Positions 1 through 8,400 of a DNA stretch of 14,919 bases are shown in pieces; the stretch's first letter is position 1, and each line of letters begins with the position of its first letter. The notes beneath the pieces were generated by a model, which worked only from the letters and a program-made list of their open reading frames with translations, was not told the origin of the DNA and made no database searches. The stretch comes from JACCXJ01 sp052387115 (GTDB lineage: Bacteria > Pseudomonadota > Gammaproteobacteria > JACCXJ01). Where the stretch lies: the NCBI GenBank assembly GCA_052387115.1, contig JBQTJM010000032.1, positions 1 through 14,919 of the forward strand, read 5' to 3'. The translations under genes and the position numbers were made by a program.

Positions 1-1
1 C

Positions 2-1699
2 GCCATTTCCACCAAGAACCAGGAGCTCGCCGTCGAGCGCGACTTCGTCCGCGGCCTCCTCGATTCCGCCCAGGTGCTGGTGGTGACACAAACGCGTTAC
101 GGGGTGATCCAGGCGGCCAACGCGTTCGCGGCACAGCTCACCGGATTCTCCCCCTCCGAGCTCAAGGGACGGCGCTTCGTGGACCTGATCGGCAACGTCG
201 AGGCCCACCGCGAGGTCCTGGCCGGTCTCGAGACCCTGACCCAGACCGGCGGGCGGCGCCTGGAGCAAGAGTATCCGCTATCCCGGCGGGACGGCGAGTC
301 ACGGCAGATCGTGTGGGTGCACACGCCGCTCCGCGAGGAGCACAGCGACGGCACCGCCGTGCTCTCGGTCGGCCTCGATGTCACCGATCGGGTGGAGGCG
401 GAATCGCGCATGCGCTGGCTCGCCAACCACGATGGTCTGACCGGGCTCATCAACCGCCACCGTTTCCTCGAGGAACTGAAGCGGACCTATGACCAGGTGA
501 CTCGCGGCGGCATGGTGGCCGCCGTCCTGCTCTTCGACCTCGACCACTTCAAGGAGATCAACGACACCAGTGGTCATGCCGCGGGTGACGCGCTGCTCCG
601 TGCGGTCGCCGCGGAGTTGCGTGCCCGGGCGCGAAAGTCGGATATCGTCGCGCGTCTCGGCGGGGACGAGTTCGCGATGCTCATGCCGAATACCGATGCC
701 TACGGGGCCGTGGCCTTCGCGCGCCAGATGAACGAGCGACTCACCCAGGTGCCGTTCGTCCACGGCGAACGTCGCTATCGTACCGGCGCCAGCATCGGGA
801 TCGCGCTCCTGCCCCAGCACGGCAGCGATTCCGAGGAGCTGCTCGCGCACGCGGACCTCGCCATGTACGAGGCCAAGCGCGCCGGGCGGTCCTGCTTCCG
901 GATGTTCGCCCTTGAACACGAAGACGCCGGGGCCTTGGCGGGTGGTGTCCACTGGAAGGACCTGCTGTCTCACGCGCTCGCTGAGGGGCATCTGTTCTTC
1001 GAGTATGAACCGGTGATCGAGGTCGGGAGCGGGGCGGTGGCGTTCCACGAGGCGCTATTGCGGCTCCGGCTCGAGGATGGCCGGATCGTCTCTCCCGGCG
1101 AGTTCCTGCCCGCGGCGCAGCGGGCCGGCCTGGGCTATGAGATCGATTGCTACGCGGCGCGCCTGGCCGTGGAGGTCCTCGCCTCGGGTGCCGCGCGGGC
1201 TCTGTCGGTGAATCTCTCGGCCGCGGCTCTCTCAAACGGACGTTGGGCGGAGCCTGTCAAGACAGCCGTGGGTGAGGGGGGCTTGGACCCAGTGCGGCTC
1301 ATCTTCGAGATCACCGAGACCGAAATGATCGCCGACATGGTAGAGGCCCGGCGCATTATGGACGAGCTGGTGATGATCGGGGTCCGCTTTGCCGTGGATG
1401 ATTTCGGATCGGGCTTCAGCTCGCTCTATTACCTGAAGCAGCTCCCCGCGAGCTTTGTCAAGATCGACCAGTCGCTGGTCAAGGGGCTCGCCAAGGACCC
1501 GCGCGATCGGGACTTCGTTCGCGCCATCAGCACCATGATCCACTGTTACGGCAGGACCGTCATCGCCGAAGGCGTGGAAGATGCCGCGACCCTGAGGTTG
1601 CTCGAAGAGATGGGAGTGACCTTGGTACAAGGGTTTCATTTGGCCGAGCTTCCGAGGGCGGCCCTTCCGCAACCGCAAGCGGGGCGCGGCCGGGGCTAG
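2..1699 (+). CDS. PAS-GGDEF-EAL cyclic-di-GMP signalling protein (5' partial)
   Basis: The frame is open to the left edge, and codons 2-73 read as the linker and start of a PAS domain (ERDFVRGLLDSAQ), so the true start lies outside the window; the GTG at 74 would cut the PAS fold. Counting residues from base 2: PAS about 15-125, GGDEF domain about 140-300, EAL domain about 325-555. The diguanylate cyclase motif GGDEF is intact (bases 659-673), with an RxxD inhibitory I-site (RKSD, 632-643) five residues upstream. The phosphodiesterase domain keeps EAL (from base 1049), EITET, DDFGSG, KID, AEGVE and QGF, so both domains look catalytically competent. By family, such proteins make and degrade c-di-GMP, with PAS sensing setting the balance; the net activity cannot be told from sequence. 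No membrane segment is visible in the part present. The terpene synthase follows after 19 bases and is probably cotranscribed. Confidence 0.93.
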   Translation, partial: AISTKNQELAVERDFVRGLLDSAQVLVVTQTRYGVIQAANAFAAQLTGFSPSELKGRRFVDLIGNVEAHREVLAGLETLTQTGGRRLEQEYPLSRRDGESRQIVWVHTPLREEHSDGTAVLSVGLDVTDRVEAESRMRWLANHDGLTGLINRHRFLEELKRTYDQVTRGGMVAAVLLFDLDHFKEINDTSGHAAGDALLRAVAAELRARARKSDIVARLGGDEFAMLMPNTDAYGAVAFARQMNERLTQVPFVHGERRYRTGASIGIALLPQHGSDSEELLAHADLAMYEAKRAGRSCFRMFALEHEDAGALAGGVHWKDLLSHALAEGHLFFEYEPVIEVGSGAVAFHEALLRLRLEDGRIVSPGEFLPAAQRAGLGYEIDCYAARLAVEVLASGAARALSVNLSAAALSNGRWAEPVKTAVGEGGLDPVRLIFEITETEMIADMVEARRIMDELVMIGVRFAVDDFGSGFSSLYYLKQLPASFVKIDQSLVKGLAKDPRDRDFVRAISTMIHCYGRTVIAEGVEDAATLRLLEEMGVTLVQGFHLAELPRAALPQPQAGRGRG

Positions 1700-1702
1700 A
1701 AC

Positions 1703-1709
1703 GAGGGGG
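1703..1709 (+). promoter_or_regulatory. Shine-Dalgarno for the terpene synthase
   Basis: GAGGGGG lies 9 bases before the ATG at 1719. It favours that ATG over the in-frame GTG at 1716; the ATG at 1714 is followed immediately by a stop. Confidence 0.6.
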
Positions 1710-1718
1710 ATTCATGTG

Positions 1719-2744
1719 ATGAACCAGGAAGAATTCGTGATTCCACAACTATACTGTCCGTTCCCGCCGGAGGTAAACCCGTACTTCGAGGCGGTACACG
1801 AACATACGCTCGCGTGGGCACGGCGGTTCGGTATGGCCAAGGACGAGTCCGCCTTCGAGCGCCTCCGGGGGTCGAAGTTCGCGAGGTTGGCCGCGTGTGC
1901 CTACCCCGGTGCGCCCGGCGACGAGTTGGCCATCGCATCGGACTTCTTCACCTGGCTGTTCCTGCTCGATGACGAGTGCGATGAGGCGGGGATCGGAAAG
2001 CGTCCCCAACGCCTGGCGGCGCTGAATGCACAGTGCCTGGAAGTACTTTCCGGCCGGGCACCAGAACAGCTTTCCAACCCGTCACGACGGCGGCCCGGCC
2101 GACCGGACGTACCGTTGGTTCAAGCCCTCGACGAGCTACGCGGGCGCATGGAAAAACTGGTGTCCAAGGCGTGGATGGATCGCTTCAACATGAGTGTTTC
2201 CGAGTATTTCGAGGCCTTGATCTGGGAAGCACGTAACCGCGAGCTCGGTCAGTGGCCGGACGTGGCCACGTATATCCTGATTCGGCCCTATACGGGGGCC
2301 GTGTACGTCGGCTTCGATCTGATCGAGCTGACCGAGAGGCAATCGCTTCCGCTCGTGGTGCGGAAACATCCAGATTTTCAACGGCTCATGGTTTTGGCGA
2401 GCAATGTCGTCTGCTGGTGTAACGACCTTTTCTCATTGCGGAAGGAACGCGCTCACGGCGACATGCACAACCTCGCGCTGGTCCTCGAGCACGAGGAGGG
2501 TATCACCCTCCAGGCGGCGGTGGAGCGGGTGGCAGGGCTCATCGAGCGCGACGTCAAGGGTTTCATGGCCCTGGTAGAGGCACTGCGGTCGTTCGGTCCC
2601 GAAACCGATGACGCCGTCCGTTGCTTCGTGGCCGGTATGCGTGCATTGATGCGGGGTAACCTCGACTGGTCCGCCGGGTCGCGCCGGTACCGGGAAAGCG
2701 AAGGAGCCGAGGAAGGACCGGCACTGCCGACAGCGTTCGCCTGA
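1719..2744 (+). CDS. class I terpene synthase (probable sesquiterpene cyclase)
   Basis: A 341-residue, single-domain, soluble class I terpene cyclase. The first metal-binding motif reads LLDDECDE (DDECD at residues 84-88). The second, NDLFSLRKE (235-243), fits the NSE consensus NDxxSxxKE. A C-terminal Arg-Tyr pair (RRY, R323-Y324) closes the active site in bacterial enzymes, and the RPYTG segment lies where the diphosphate-sensing Arg is expected. Family knowledge: such enzymes ionise a prenyl diphosphate with three Mg ions and cyclise it; length and motifs suit farnesyl diphosphate, giving a C15 product. It lacks the long proline-rich N-terminus of 2-methylisoborneol synthases and the double domain of geosmin synthases. 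The opening (PQLYCPFPPEVNPY) recalls cyanobacterial and myxobacterial sesquiterpene synthases from memory, unverified. The product is unknown. No P450 or prenyltransferase is adjacent. It follows the c-di-GMP gene closely, so shared transcription is likely. Confidence 0.9.
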   Translation: MNQEEFVIPQLYCPFPPEVNPYFEAVHEHTLAWARRFGMAKDESAFERLRGSKFARLAACAYPGAPGDELAIASDFFTWLFLLDDECDEAGIGKRPQRLAALNAQCLEVLSGRAPEQLSNPSRRRPGRPDVPLVQALDELRGRMEKLVSKAWMDRFNMSVSEYFEALIWEARNRELGQWPDVATYILIRPYTGAVYVGFDLIELTERQSLPLVVRKHPDFQRLMVLASNVVCWCNDLFSLRKERAHGDMHNLALVLEHEEGITLQAAVERVAGLIERDVKGFMALVEALRSFGPETDDAVRCFVAGMRALMRGNLDWSAGSRRYRESEGAEEGPALPTAFA

Positions 2745-2961
2745 CCGGGCAACGGGAGGAACGCGGTTTGCCGTATTCCTCAAGGACGCTCCGTTCGATG
2801 CCGAAACAGCCCGCGCAGGGAGGCGCCACAGAACGGCTTGCCCGCGAGGCAGGGATCGTCGGATCGCGGAAAACGCCAATCCGCTCCACTCGCGATCGGA
2901 GACCTCCCAGGGCACGTCGATCGCGCCCTCTTGCCTCGAGATCGAACACCAGGGAACGGAG

Positions 2962-4287
2962 TTGTCCATACACGCTTCCAAGCCCGCCGGAACGCGGCGC
3001 ATCCTCATCGTCAGCGAGAGCGAGGACCTTCGTCTCTTGCTCGCGCAGATGGTCGCGATGGAATGGCCCAATGCCGAGATCCATGAGTGGGACCCGTGCA
3101 TGCCCGAGCGCACGGCCGCTGCAGCGGGGCGCGCCGACGCCGACGTGGTGCTTGTGGATGACGCGCTCGAAGGCGCTGGCCCAGGTTCAATTGGGATATT
3201 CCCGGAGGGCCTCACAGCGCACGCCGGGCACCCGACCATCATACGGCTCTTGGACGGCACGGCGCCACGGCCGAATGGCAAGGCGCTCACCCTCCAAAAA
3301 TCAAACCTCTCGCGCGCGGCCGTAGGCGCCGTGGTGCGTGCCGCCCTCGCCAGCGCGACGGGCAGCGACGCGCACTGGCAGTGCGTCGATACGGTACCGA
3401 TCGGTGCCGATGGGGAAACCGAACCCCTGGAGGACGTCTTCCTGCTGCGCCGAAACGTCGGCAGCCGGCTGGAAGCGGTGCGGCTGAACGGCTTCTTGAT
3501 GCTGCGCAAGCTCGGTTCCGGCGGGATGTCGACGATCTTCCTCGCGCAGCATCTGGCCAAGGGGATCCCCATGGCGCTCAAGATCCTGGACAGCAGGTTC
3601 ATCGAGGACGAACGCTTCCTGGACCTGTTCATGCGGGAGTACAACCTCATCTCGCATATCAAGAGCCCCCACATCGTCCGTATCTACGAGCAGGGGTTCA
3701 CCGATACGCACGTCTACATCGCCATGGAGTATTTCTCCCGGGGCGATCTGAAGGACCACCTGCGTTACGGGGCATTGCCGCCGGCGACGGCACTGCGCAT
3801 CTTCTGTCAGGTGCTGCGCGCGCTCGAGGTCATCCATGCCCACGGGATCGTGCATCGCGACCTCAAACCGCAGAACCTCATGTTCCGCGAGGACGATAGC
3901 CTTGCGCTCATCGATTTCGGCATTGCCCGGCACCACGACGCCACGGCCGATCCGGAAGGGGACGGGCAGGCGCCGGCGTTCGGCACGCCCTACTACATGA
4001 GCCCGGAACAATCCGAGGGCCTGCCCGGGGATCCCCGCTGCGATCTATACAGCGCGGGGACCATCCTCTACGAGATGCTGACCGGCGCGAAGCCCTATAC
4101 CGGCAAGACGGCCGTCGAGGTCATGGCCCAACATATCGGTGCACCCATGCCGCACCTACCGAGCGCCGTCGCAGCCTATCAACCGCTGCTCGAGCGCCTA
4201 CTCGCCAAGGCCCCTGACGACCGCTATCAGAATGCCGGGGAATTGGCGAACGCCCTCGACAAGCTATCGTTTCTCCCCAGCCGCTGA
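2962..4287 (+). CDS. Ser/Thr protein kinase with N-terminal receiver-like domain
   Basis: A 441-residue Hanks-type kinase. Kinase motifs: glycine loop GSGGMS (185-190), ATP-binding Lys207 in MALKIL, catalytic loop HRDLKPQN (298-305), DFG (318-320), a SPEQ activation-segment end, and DLYSAGTILYEMLTG. All essential residues are present, so it should be active. Residues about 12-125 look like a response-regulator receiver (RRILIVSES at strand 1, DVVLVDD at strand 3, a late LQKS lysine), but the strand-1 acidic pair is altered, so canonical phosphorylation is doubtful. No membrane segment or PASTA domain is seen, implying a cytosolic enzyme. The start is a TTG with AGGGA six bases upstream; the frame stays open upstream across the gap after the terpene synthase, but I find no ATG, GTG or TTG between 2745 and 2961. 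Substrates are unknown. It lies 217 bases after the terpene synthase on the same strand. Confidence 0.9.
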   Translation: MSIHASKPAGTRRILIVSESEDLRLLLAQMVAMEWPNAEIHEWDPCMPERTAAAAGRADADVVLVDDALEGAGPGSIGIFPEGLTAHAGHPTIIRLLDGTAPRPNGKALTLQKSNLSRAAVGAVVRAALASATGSDAHWQCVDTVPIGADGETEPLEDVFLLRRNVGSRLEAVRLNGFLMLRKLGSGGMSTIFLAQHLAKGIPMALKILDSRFIEDERFLDLFMREYNLISHIKSPHIVRIYEQGFTDTHVYIAMEYFSRGDLKDHLRYGALPPATALRIFCQVLRALEVIHAHGIVHRDLKPQNLMFREDDSLALIDFGIARHHDATADPEGDGQAPAFGTPYYMSPEQSEGLPGDPRCDLYSAGTILYEMLTGAKPYTGKTAVEVMAQHIGAPMPHLPSAVAAYQPLLERLLAKAPDDRYQNAGELANALDKLSFLPSR

Positions 4288-4344
4288 GCCGCCACCTCGT
4301 CCTGACGGGTGGCGACGGCGACGCCTACGCTCGCTGACTTGCTG

Positions 4345-4513
4345 GTTTACTGGTTCCCAAGCCCCGGCTTGGGAACCCAGTGGTGAAGCTGCGGCTTCAC
4401 GTCTCCATCACCAGGCCAGCATCACAGCTCCGGGAAGCTGGAGCTTCCCGACCGGGTTCCCAAGCCCGAGCTTGGGAACCAGTAAACGGACGCCAACCAG
4501 TAAACGGAACGCC
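4345..4513. repeat. composite palindromic repeat cluster (REP/MITE-like)
   Basis: A non-coding cluster with several near-perfect short palindromes. GGTTCCCAAGCC (4352-4363) pairs with 4366-4377 across a 2-base loop. GTGAAGC (4383-4389) pairs with 4394-4400. CGGGAAGCT (4431-4439) pairs with 4442-4450 across 2 bases. GGTTCCCAAGC (4455-4465) pairs with 4470-4480. The 11-mer GTTTACTGGTT at 4345-4355 recurs inverted at 4477-4487 and again at 4495-4505, where AACCAGTAAACGGACGCC is tandemly repeated. This fits mobile or REP-type intergenic DNA between convergent genes; it could also act as a bidirectional terminator. No transposase is nearby. Confidence 0.85.
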
Positions 4514-4573
4514 AAAACGCAGCTTCCGCCTTACGCGCGTTCATTCGGCGGCACCACCTTCGGCGATCCGCAC

Positions 4574-5227
4574 TCAGGGCGGCATGATGTCCCCGAAGCC
4601 CGTGATGGCCGGAAACTCCGAGGGGGGATGGGGTGGAGCGCGGCTGTCGGGCTGGCGCACGCCGTAGAGGAAGCGGATCCCGGCGGCCCGGGCGGTGCGC
4701 AGGACGGTGAGGTTGTCGTCGATGAGGAGCGTGCGTCGGCCGTCGAAGGGCTCGCGCGTCTGGGCGATGTCCCAGAACTGCGGCTGTTCCTTGGGGACGC
4801 CGAGCTCGTGGGCGCAGAGGATCGCGTCGAAGTGTTCGGTGAGCCCGGCGCGCGGGAGCTTGATCGCGAGGCTCTTGGGGTGGGCGTTCGTGGCTAGCAT
4901 CACGCGCTTGCGGAGCACGCGCAGCGCGGCGAGGAACTCGGGTACCCGCGGGTGCGGCGCGATCAGATGCGCGACCTCGCGTTTGATCTCCGCGATCTCG
5001 ATCCCGAGCTCTCGCGTCCAGTGATCGACACAATACCAGGCCAGTGATCCCTCCCGCGCCTTGAGCCTCGGCGCCAGCTCGGCCTTGGCGGCCGCCAGTG
5101 CGAGACCGGACCGCTCCGCATAGCGGAGCGGCAGGTGCTCGGTCCAGAAATGGGTGTCGAAATGGAGATCGAGGAGCGTGCCGTCGAGGTCCAGCAACAC
5201 CGTCTCCACCAAAGACCAGTCGAGCAT
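4574..5227 (-). CDS. yrfG: GMP/IMP nucleotidase, HAD superfamily
   Basis: A 217-residue HAD phosphatase. Motif I DLDGT has the nucleophile Asp13 and acid/base Asp15. Motif II is TNAHP (Thr113). Motif III Lys146 lies in GVPKEQ, and motif IV is LLIDDN (Asp170, Asp171). The length and the phrases VETVLLDLDGTLLDL, WYCVDHW, LATNAHP and YGVRQPDS match E. coli YrfG as I remember it (about 222 residues), a cytosolic 5'-nucleotidase acting on GMP and IMP. Starts at 5299 or 5317 are open in frame and would add 24 or 30 residues; I chose the ATG at 5227 because it reproduces the family N-terminus and has GAGGTG about nine bases upstream. The ATG at 5299 also has an AAGGA upstream, so it is a real alternative. 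The gene is divergent from smc and convergent with the kinase. Confidence 0.9.
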   Translation of the reverse strand: MLDWSLVETVLLDLDGTLLDLHFDTHFWTEHLPLRYAERSGLALAAAKAELAPRLKAREGSLAWYCVDHWTRELGIEIAEIKREVAHLIAPHPRVPEFLAALRVLRKRVMLATNAHPKSLAIKLPRAGLTEHFDAILCAHELGVPKEQPQFWDIAQTREPFDGRRTLLIDDNLTVLRTARAAGIRFLYGVRQPDSRAPPHPPSEFPAITGFGDIMPP

Positions 5228-5379
5228 CGCCTCCCGCACCTCGCCACCCAGGGCCTTAGCACCCGTCACCGGTCTCGAAAGGGCCCGGAAGGGGCTCATG
5301 TTATCCTTACCATTCAATCAATTACCGGATTTGCATCGGTCCGAGCCTAGAGGGGGGACTCCCTGTACGCTCGCTACCG

Positions 5380-5400
5380 TATCTTGTATCTTACCGCGCG
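5380..5400 (+). promoter_or_regulatory. smc upstream region with tandem TATCTT; no Shine-Dalgarno
   Basis: TATCTT occurs at 5380-5385 and again at 5387-5392, each a possible -10 box, just before the smc ATG at 5401. No purine-rich ribosome site precedes the ATG. The -35 candidates at 17-base spacing are poor (TGTACG at 5364-5369 for the second box). If the second box is used, the smc transcript would be nearly leaderless. Confidence 0.25.
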
Positions 5401-8400
5401 ATGAAGCTATCCAAGATCAGGCTCGCGGGGTTCAAGTCCTTTGTGGACCCGACCACGTTGGATCTGTCGGGCAACCTGACCGGCGTCGTGGGGCCGAACG
5501 GCTGCGGCAAGTCCAACCTCATCGATGCCGTCCTGTGGGTCCTGGGGGAGACCTCGGCCAAACACCTGCGCGGGGGCTCGATGGCCGATGTGATCTTCAA
5601 CGGCTCCGGCAACCGAAAGCCCGTGGGGCAGGCCACGGTGGAGATAATCTTCGACAATGCCGACGGCGCCTTCGGCGGACAGTACGCGAGCTATGCCGAG
5701 GTGTCGTTGAAGCGCCAGATGAGCCGGGACGGGACTTCGAGCTATTTCCTGAACGGGGTGCGCTGCCGGCGCCGCGACATCGTCGGCCTGTTTCTCGGTA
5801 CGGGGCTCGCTTCGCGCAGCTACGCCGTGATCGAGCAGGGGATGATCTCGCGCATCGTCGAGGCCAAGCCAGAGGACTTGCGGGTGTTCCTCGAAGAGGC
5901 GGCCGGGATCTCCAAGTACAAGGAGCGCCGCCACGAGACCGAGATCCGCATCCAGCACGCCCGCGAAAACCTGGCGCGGCTCGACGATGTGCGCGCGGAG
6001 CTCGACCGGCAGCTCGAACGCCTACAGCAACAGGCCAGGGCGGCGGCCCGGTACAAGCGGCTCAGCGACGACGAGCGCCTGGTCAAGGGCCAGCTCCTGG
6101 CGCTGTCCGTCAGGACGCTGTCGCAGGGATCGGAAATCCAGGTACGGCTGACCGTCGAGTGCGAGACCGAGGTCGAGGCAGCCCTCGCGGCCCTGCGCTC
6201 GGTGGAGGCCGAGCTCGAGGCAGGGCGCGCCGACGAGTCGCGGGCGCGCGAGGGCTTCGACGAGGTGCAGGGCCGGTATTACCGGGCCGGGGCGGAGATC
6301 GCCCGGCTCGAACAGGCGATCGGCCATGCCCGGGAGCGGCGCGAGGGGCGCATGGCCGAGCTCGAACGCGCCGGCCGCGCGCTCGAGGAGGCCGAGGCCC
6401 GGCGCGCGGAGGCGCGCGCGGCCATCGCGCGCACCACCGAAGAGATCGCGCTCTTGGAACCGCGTTCGCGGGACGCCCGCCTGGCCGAGGGATCGGCCTT
6501 CGAGGGCCTGGCCCTTTGCGAAGAGGCCATGGAAGGCTGGCAATCCGAGTGGGACGCGACGAACGCGGAGGGCGCACAACGGAGTAGCGAGGAGTCGGCG
6601 CTGGCCGCGCGTGCGGCCCACCTGGCGGAACGGCGGAGCGAGCGGCAAGCGCGCCTCGGGACGATGCACGACGAGCACGGACACCTGGACACGCTGGCCG
6701 GTAGCGATGAGATCGCGGTGCTCGAAACCCGGCTCGGCGAGGCCGGTGCGATCCTGGCCCAGCGCGAGTCGGAGCGGGCCGGGAATCGCGAGGCCCTGCG
6801 CGAGCAGCGCGCGCGGCGCGACGCGCTGAACCGCCACCTGGGCGAGTTGCGCGAGACGCTCGCGACCGCGCTCGGGCGCCTGTCCTCACTGGTTACGCTG
6901 CAGGAAGCGGCGGTGGATGGCCACGATGGAACGGTGCGGGAGTGGCTGGTCCAGGTCGGGACGGCCGTGCCCGTGCCCCTCTTCGAGCAGATCCGGGTGG
7001 AGGCGGGGTGGGAGCCCGCGGTCGAATCGGTCCTGGGGGATTGGCTGGGCGGCTTTACCGTGGCGTCGCTCGTCGATGCGGCCCGCGTGCTCCCGGACCT
7101 GGGCGAGCATGGCGTGGGCCTGATCGAGGCAGGGGCGGGCCCGGCGCCGCTCCGTCCGTCCGGAACCGCGGCGCCGTTGTTGATAGAAAAAGTCCAAAGT
7201 CCGGTCGGGCTCGACGGCGTGCTCGGCGGCGTGTATGCCGCCGAAGGGCTGGACGAGGCGCTGGTGCTGCGCACCGGTCTCCATGCCGCCGAGTCCCTGG
7301 TGACCCGCGACGGGGTCCAGATCGGACCGGACTGGCTGCGACGCACCGGGCGCGTCCCGGGCCGGGCGGGGGTCATCGAAAGGCAGCAGGAGATCCAGTT
7401 CCTGGAGGCGCAACGCGCGGCGCTAGAGGAGGCCATCGAGAGGTCCCTGCGCGAGGCCCGGGAGGCGCGTGAGACCGGCGCCCGCCTGGAGGCCGAGGAA
7501 TCCGAGCTGCAGGCGGCCATCGCCCGCGCCCAGGAGGTCGTGGCCGGTGTGCGCTCCGAGCTGGCCGCGGCGCAGGCCGCCGAGGCGCAGCGCGCGCTGC
7601 GGTTGACCGCGCTGGCCCAGGAGATCACGACCTTGGAGGCCCAGGAGGCGTGCGATGCGGACGACGAGGCCATGACCGCAGCACGGCTCCTGACCCTTCA
7701 CGAGGCGCTCGCGGAGACCGGGACACAACGTCTGGCCTTGGAGGGTCGCAGAGCGGCGCTGGGTCCGGCCCTGTCGACCGCCCGCGAGGCGTGGCGCGCG
7801 GCGCGCGAAGAGAGCCTTGCGCTGTCGCTGCGGATCGAGTCCCTGAGGACCCGCTACGGGGTACTGGGGGAAGGCGAACGGCGGGAGTCAGAGGCCCTGG
7901 AGCAGCTCGGGGGGCGCTGCCGTGAGCTGCGCTCGGCCCTGGCGGAAGGCCTGGGGCCCTTGACGGCCCTGGAACAGGCCCTGCCCGGGGCGCTGGAGGC
8001 TAGGCTGTCGGTGGAGGCCGAGCTCGGCGAAGCGCGTGCCGTCCTGGAGCGCTGGGATGGCGCTCTGCGGGAGGCGGCGGAGCGGCGTCTCCTCCGCGAG
8101 CGCGAGGCCGATGCGTGCCGCGAGCGCCTGGGCGAGGCGCGGCTGGCACGCGAGAACCTGCGGGTGCGTCTCGACGCCTGCCGGGAGCAGCTCGCGGGAC
8201 AGGGGCTCGTGCTCGACGAGCTGCTCGCCGCACTGCCCGAGGACGCCTTGCCGGCCGCGTTCGAGGAGCGCCTCACGCGCATCGGCGAGCGGTTGGCGCG
8301 GCTCGGGGGCGTGAACCTCGCGGCCATGGAGGAGCTCGAGGCGCTCGGGGAGCGCAAGACCTATCTCGACAGCCAGCACGCCGATCTCACCGCGGCGCTG

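Noticed and set aside
2433..3674. A 413-codon minus-strand open frame across the terpene synthase end and the kinase start
   Set aside because: Ser/Arg-rich composition with no recognisable domain, antisense to two clear genes.
4477..4513. Possible CRISPR-like repeat array
   Set aside because: There are only two tandem copies of an 18-base unit with no spacers and no cas genes; it belongs to the palindromic repeat cluster.
5154..6587. A 477-codon plus-strand frame overlapping smc
   Set aside because: Arg/Gly/Pro-rich out-of-frame shadow of smc; the smc frame has full domain support.
6279..7673. A 464-codon minus-strand frame inside smc
   Set aside because: Ser/Ala/Arg-rich antisense mirror of the smc coiled-coil and hinge codons, with no domain.
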